This document shows positions 6,889 through 10,000 of a stretch of DNA of 10,000 nt, piece after piece. The notes beneath the pieces are model-generated. The model had not been told where the DNA came from. It saw only the letters and a list, made by a program, of their open reading frames with translations, and did not search any database. The position numbers were made by a program, and so were the translations under genes. Source of the DNA: Bordetella parapertussis (lineage in GTDB: Bacteria; Pseudomonadota; Gammaproteobacteria; Burkholderiales; Burkholderiaceae_C); assembly GCA_943328885.2 (NCBI GenBank), contig CALQBT020000058.1, positions 1 to 10,000 of the forward strand, read 5' to 3'. Every line of letters begins with the position of its first letter. The first letter of the stretch is position 1.

Positions 6889-7622
6889 GCTGACTTCCTG
6901 GGGTTTGGCGCGTCTGGCCGAACGGGCCGGGCGCGGTCTATCACCGTGCCCACCACCACCGCGGCTGCGATGGCCACCAGCATGTTGAGCTTGAGCGGCA
7001 GCGCGATGGCCGCCACCGCTGCGCTGCCGCCCACCAGCGCCGGCAGCCAGGTCGCGCGGTCCGACAGCAGCGAGCAGGTCATCGCCAGCAGCGCCACGGT
7101 GCCGGCAAAGCCCAAGCCCCATTGCGTCGGTACATGGTGGCCCAGCGCGATACCTAGCAAGGATCCGACATGCCAGGAACCTGCATTGACCAGCACGCCA
7201 CCCCAGAAATAAGGGATCTGCTCTGGCAAAGGCCTGGGATCGGGAAAGCGTTGCATGAACAGCACATAGTTCAGATCGGCGGCGAAGAAGGCCATCCGCG
7301 CGCGGCGTCCTAAGGGCAGGTGGGCCAGGTAGGGCCGCCACAGCGCGCTGAAGATCGCGAAGCGCAGGTTCAGGCAGACAGCGGTGGCCCACACGACCCA
7401 GATCGGCGCGCCACTGGCGATCAAGGGTGCGACGGCCAACTGCGCCGTGCCGGAGAACACTGTGATCGACATCAGCGCGGCCAGCCAGGGGTCCAGGCCG
7501 CTCTGGACCATCGCCACACCGGTCACCAGGCCCCAGGCAGCCAGACCCAGCGCGACCCCGCTCATCTCGCGTGCGCCGCGCCGGTACTCGGGGTGTTGTA
7601 TCAGGGTTCGCCAGGGCCGCAT
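6885..7622 (-). CDS. azlC: AzlC-family branched-chain amino-acid exporter, large subunit
   Basis: The 245-residue inner-membrane protein matches the AzlC/YgaZ family, which with AzlD forms an exporter for branched-chain amino acids. It has an N-terminal EYRRGARE segment near 12-19, several hydrophobic helices (about 22-40, 46-65, 72-92, 140-162, 168-186, 192-210, 212-229), the FSGTAQLAV segment at 56-64 and NLRF at 85-88, both characteristic of the family. The C-terminus is short and basic. The substrate is inferred from family membership; many AzlCD pairs have never been assayed. It precedes azlD with a four-base overlap. A 13-bp inverted repeat lies immediately before the start codon and no strong Shine-Dalgarno is visible, so the start at 7622 is likely but not certain. 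Confidence 0.9.
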   Translation of the reverse strand: MRPWRTLIQHPEYRRGAREMSGVALGLAAWGLVTGVAMVQSGLDPWLAALMSITVFSGTAQLAVAPLIASGAPIWVVWATAVCLNLRFAIFSALWRPYLAHLPLGRRARMAFFAADLNYVLFMQRFPDPRPLPEQIPYFWGGVLVNAGSWHVGSLLGIALGHHVPTQWGLGFAGTVALLAMTCSLLSDRATWLPALVGGSAAVAAIALPLKLNMLVAIAAAVVVGTVIDRARPVRPDAPNPRKSA

Positions 7623-7625
7623 CGG

Positions 7626-7638
7626 TCGGATTGTCCGA
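7626..7638 (-). promoter_or_regulatory. Perfect inverted repeat immediately upstream of azlC
   Basis: TCGGA (7626-7630) and TCCGA (7634-7638) form a perfect 5-bp inverted repeat around TTG, ending three bases before the azlC ATG. Its position over the ribosome-binding region would suit either an operator or a small translation-blocking hairpin. Chance occurrence of a repeat this short is quite possible. Confidence 0.25.
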
Positions 7639-7726
7639 TGTGTCGCGGTGGCGCTGCCGATGCTGAGTCTTGCGGCGCAGCGGCTGACCCGCCATCAACC
7701 CGGCCGGTGCGCTGAGCCTGGGGGTT

Positions 7727-8581
7727 TCAGCGCCGCAGCAGTGAGCGCAGATCGTTCTGCCAGCCCTTGAGCTTGTCGACGGCTTGCTGGCGCTGAGCCG
7801 GCGTGCTGCTGTTGTGCAGTTTGGCCAGCATGGCGCAGTTGGCTGCCATCAGCCGTTCGGCATAAGCCCGGTAGTCGGCGCGGGGTGATGTCGAGGCTTC
7901 GGTACCGAGCCGGCGCAAGCCGGCCTGCACCGTGGCCGCATCGCTGCGCTCGGTCTGCCATTGGCGCAGGCTGCGCACGATGTCGAGCTGGCGCTGGCGC
8001 CGTTCGGCCAGCCAGAGCTCGGGGTCGAAGGGCGATGCCGCCAACTCGCTGGCCAGCATCCGGCGTTGTGCCGGGTCTAGCCTGCCGTAGACCGACTCTG
8101 CCCGGTCGAGCATGCGTTCGAAAGCCGCCTTCTGGCGCTCGCCTGGCAATGGCTGCAGGTATTCGACGACGGCATCTTCGTGCTTCTTGGCCTGTTGCCG
8201 CTCCAGGTGCCTGATCTGCTCGGGCGACATCGAGCGGACCTGTTCGGCCAGCGCCGGCAGCGCGCGGTCGTAAGCGCGTTCGGCGCGTTGCTGCCAGCCC
8301 TCGACGGTGCTGCAGACCTGGGCCGGGCTGACTTTGTCCGCGGCCAGGGTCTGCATCGCCGCCAGCGCCTGCGCGTAATCGGGCAATTGGCTGGCGCGGT
8401 GCCAGACAAACCAGTCTTCGAGCGCTGCTTTGACACGGGGCGATTGCTCGGCGCTGAAGTCGGCATAGCCGTCTAGCCACCAGTAAGCGAGCATTGAGCC
8501 CTGGTTGTAGCTCAGTTGCACCGCACTGCAAGCCACGAACAGAGGCAACAGCCACAGGATAATCCAGATCCTCAACCGCAT
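7727..8581 (-). CDS. DUF6279-like predicted lipoprotein
   Basis: The 284-residue product begins with a lipoprotein-type signal: basic MRLR, a hydrophobic stretch to residue 17 and a near-consensus lipobox ending at C18 (LFVAC). The mature part is helical and charged. It opens with VQLSYNQGSMLAYWWLDGYADFSAEQ and continues with a WFVWHR segment at 57-62, a pattern I associate with the DUF6279 family of proteobacterial lipoproteins, whose function is not established. An outer-membrane or periplasmic location is inferred from the signal. The frame is open upstream to 8716 across glmU, but ATG 8581 is preferred because the lipobox signal starts there and GGGAG (8595-8591) lies nine bases before it. 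It is divergent from glmU and is the first gene of the minus-strand run, 104 bp before azlC. Confidence 0.85.
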   Translation of the reverse strand: MRLRIWIILWLLPLFVACSAVQLSYNQGSMLAYWWLDGYADFSAEQSPRVKAALEDWFVWHRASQLPDYAQALAAMQTLAADKVSPAQVCSTVEGWQQRAERAYDRALPALAEQVRSMSPEQIRHLERQQAKKHEDAVVEYLQPLPGERQKAAFERMLDRAESVYGRLDPAQRRMLASELAASPFDPELWLAERRQRQLDIVRSLRQWQTERSDAATVQAGLRRLGTEASTSPRADYRAYAERLMAANCAMLAKLHNSSTPAQRQQAVDKLKGWQNDLRSLLRR

Positions 8582-8597
8582 CGACACTGGCTCCCAC
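8582..8597. promoter_or_regulatory. 16-bp divergent gap between the lipoprotein gene and glmU
   Basis: Only 16 bases separate the two divergent ATG codons. They hold the GGGAG ribosome-binding site of the minus-strand gene and nothing like one for glmU. Promoters of both genes must therefore lie inside the neighbour's coding sequence. A GATAAT -10-like hexamer on the plus strand at 8558-8563, inside the signal-peptide codons of the lipoprotein gene, is a weak candidate for glmU; its -35 region is poor. Confidence 0.5.
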
Positions 8598-9965
8598 ATG
8601 ACTTTGGACATTGTGATCATGGCAGCGGGCAAAGGCACCCGCATGAAATCAAGCCAGCCCAAGGTGCTGCACCGGCTGGCCGGTCGGCCTTTGCTGGCGC
8701 ATGTGCTGGCCACCACCGCGACCCTGGGCGCTCAGCGCTGCTGGGTCATCACCGGCCATGGCGCCGAGGCCGTTGAGTCTGCCATCGCCGGCTCCGGCGC
8801 GCAGGCGGTGCGCCAGATCCCGCAGTTGGGCACGGGGCATGCGATCGCGCAGGTGCTGCCGCAGTTGTCCGGGTCAGGCACCACGCTGATCCTCAATGGC
8901 GATGTGCCGCTGATCGAGCCGGGCACGGCGCGCGCGCTGGCCGAGGCCTGCGATGGTCAGCGCCTGGCCTTGCTGACCATCGAGCTCGACGACGCCACAG
9001 GCTACGGCCGCATCTTGCGATCGGGCGACCCGCACGGCGGCCGCGTGCTGGGCATCGTCGAGCACAAGGACGCCAGCGCAGCGCAGCGCGAGATCCGCGA
9101 GGTCTACACCGGCATGATGGCCGCACCGACCGAGGCGCTCAAGCGCTGGGTCGCGGCGCTGAGCAAGGACAATGTCCAAGGCGAGTACTACCTGACCGAC
9201 ATCGTCGCGATGGCCGTGGCCGAGGGCGTGCCGGTCGTCGCCACCCAGCCCGGCGACGACACCGAGGTGCTGGGCGTGAACAGCCCGCTGCAGCTCGCCG
9301 ACCTGGAGCGACGGCTGCAGCGCCGCCAGGCCGACGCGCTGATGGAGGCGGGTGTGCGCTTGGCCGACCCGGCGCGCTTCGACCTGCGAGGCACGCTGGC
9401 TACCGGGCGCGATGTCGAGATCGATGTCGGCTGCATCTTCGAGGGCGCGGTGACGCTGGGCGACGAGGTCCGCATCGGCGCTCACTGCGTGATCCGCGAT
9501 GCGGTGATCGCAGCCGGTGCGGTGATCCATCCTTTCTGCCATATCGAGGGCGCGCAAGTCGGCGCCGGCGCTCTGGTCGGGCCATATGCGCGTTTGCGTC
9601 CGGGCGCAGATCTGGGACCCGAGGTGCACATCGGCAACTTTGTCGAGGTCAAGAATTCGACCTTGGGACGCGGTGCCAAGGCCAACCACCTGGCCTACCT
9701 CGGCGACGCGACGGTGGGCGAGCGGGTCAACTCCGGCGCGGGCAGCATCACCGCCAATTACGACGGCGCCAACAAGCACCGCACGGAAATCGGCGCCGAT
9801 GTGCATGTGGGCTCCAACTGCGTGCTGATCGCGCCGCTGACGATTGGCGCTGGCGCCACGATTGGTGGCGGCTCCACCATCACCAGGGACACACCGCCGG
9901 GGGCCCTGAGCGTCGCGCGTGGCCGTCAGATTGCGATTGCCGGATGGAAACGCCCGAAGAAGTGA
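8598..9965 (+). CDS. glmU: Bifunctional N-acetylglucosamine-1-phosphate uridyltransferase / glucosamine-1-phosphate acetyltransferase
   Basis: GlmU acetylates glucosamine-1-phosphate and then uridylates it, giving UDP-GlcNAc for peptidoglycan and lipopolysaccharide. At 455 residues it is full length (E. coli 456). The N-terminal Rossmann-type domain has MAAGKGTRMKSSQPKVLHRL at 8-27 (K22 in the nucleotide site), QLGTGHA at 76-82, the Mg-binding GDVPL (D102), GEYYLTDIV at 195-203 and N228. From about residue 255 the left-handed beta-helix of hexapeptide repeats begins, with ARLRPG (R334), VEVKNS (K352), NHLAYLGD (H364, the acetyltransferase base position) and SGAGSITANYDG at 379-390. ATG 8598 starts the conserved LDIVIMAAGKGTRM and no other upstream start fits, yet no Shine-Dalgarno precedes it. 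A possible further gene overlaps its stop codon. Confidence 0.97.
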   Translation: MTLDIVIMAAGKGTRMKSSQPKVLHRLAGRPLLAHVLATTATLGAQRCWVITGHGAEAVESAIAGSGAQAVRQIPQLGTGHAIAQVLPQLSGSGTTLILNGDVPLIEPGTARALAEACDGQRLALLTIELDDATGYGRILRSGDPHGGRVLGIVEHKDASAAQREIREVYTGMMAAPTEALKRWVAALSKDNVQGEYYLTDIVAMAVAEGVPVVATQPGDDTEVLGVNSPLQLADLERRLQRRQADALMEAGVRLADPARFDLRGTLATGRDVEIDVGCIFEGAVTLGDEVRIGAHCVIRDAVIAAGAVIHPFCHIEGAQVGAGALVGPYARLRPGADLGPEVHIGNFVEVKNSTLGRGAKANHLAYLGDATVGERVNSGAGSITANYDGANKHRTEIGADVHVGSNCVLIAPLTIGAGATIGGGSTITRDTPPGALSVARGRQIAIAGWKRPKK

Positions 9966-10000
9966 GCCCTGCCCTGCAAGCGGCCCGCGCGCAAGTGGCC
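9944..10000 (+). CDS. Possible start of the next gene, cut by the window edge
   Basis: An open frame from ATG 9944 reads METPEEVSPALQAARAQVA to the end of the window. A GTG at 9962 in the same frame overlaps the glmU TGA as GTGA, a typical coupled junction. The short Ala/Arg-rich start would suit several enzyme families, so I give no identity. Nineteen codons are too few to prove that it is coding, and the choice between ATG and GTG is open. Confidence 0.4.
   Translation, partial: METPEEVSPALQAARAQVA

Noticed and set aside
8582..8716. 45-codon extension of the lipoprotein gene
   Set aside because: It would overlap glmU head-on and bury the lipobox signal peptide away from the N-terminus.
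8874..9806. A 310-codon open frame on the minus strand
   Set aside because: It is antisense to glmU, and its repeated Asp/His/Ala pattern mirrors the hexapeptide repeats of GlmU.

Overview
This window looks like a chromosomal housekeeping locus from a GC-rich betaproteobacterium, most likely Burkholderiales of the Rubrivivax/Leptothrix/Comamonadaceae kind. The grounds are the high GC content, the co-directional run pgk-pyk-fba-purC that is familiar in that order, and a lysine/alanine-rich histone H1-like protein ending in an AAWPFPTG-type tail. The genus is inferred; no database search was possible.

Layout from left to right. Positions 1-276 (+) hold the 3' end of a histone H1-like gene, including six near-identical 21-bp repeats. 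A strong rho-independent terminator at 300-325 separates it from a convergent gene. From 330 to 8581 every gene is on the minus strand. In transcription order these are a DUF6279-like lipoprotein (8581-7727), azlC and azlD (7622-6559, stop and start overlapping), pgk (6509-5313), pyk (5186-3756), fba (3554-2490), purC (2322-1420) and an unrecognised TPR-like helical-repeat protein (1415-330). The plus strand resumes with glmU (8598-9965), divergent from the lipoprotein gene with only 16 bp between the start codons. A partial open frame at the right edge overlaps the glmU stop.

Functionally, pgk, pyk and fba encode three enzymes of glycolysis/gluconeogenesis. purC is a de novo purine synthesis step. 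azlCD is a predicted branched-chain amino-acid exporter. glmU makes UDP-GlcNAc for peptidoglycan and LPS. Spacing suggests that parts of the minus-strand run are co-transcribed: 4-nt overlap for azlC/azlD, 49 bp for azlD-pgk, 126 bp for pgk-pyk, and 4 bp for purC-TPR gene. The larger gaps before fba (201 bp) and before purC (167 bp) contain hairpins and probably regulatory or processing signals. No stretch above 300 bp lacks a gene.

Most of the window is ordinary. The outlier is the gene at 330-1415. It sits directly behind purC, where relatives usually carry purE, it has no recognised function, and its 3' half is much more AT-rich than everything around it. I found no convincing new defence, mobile or RNA system.
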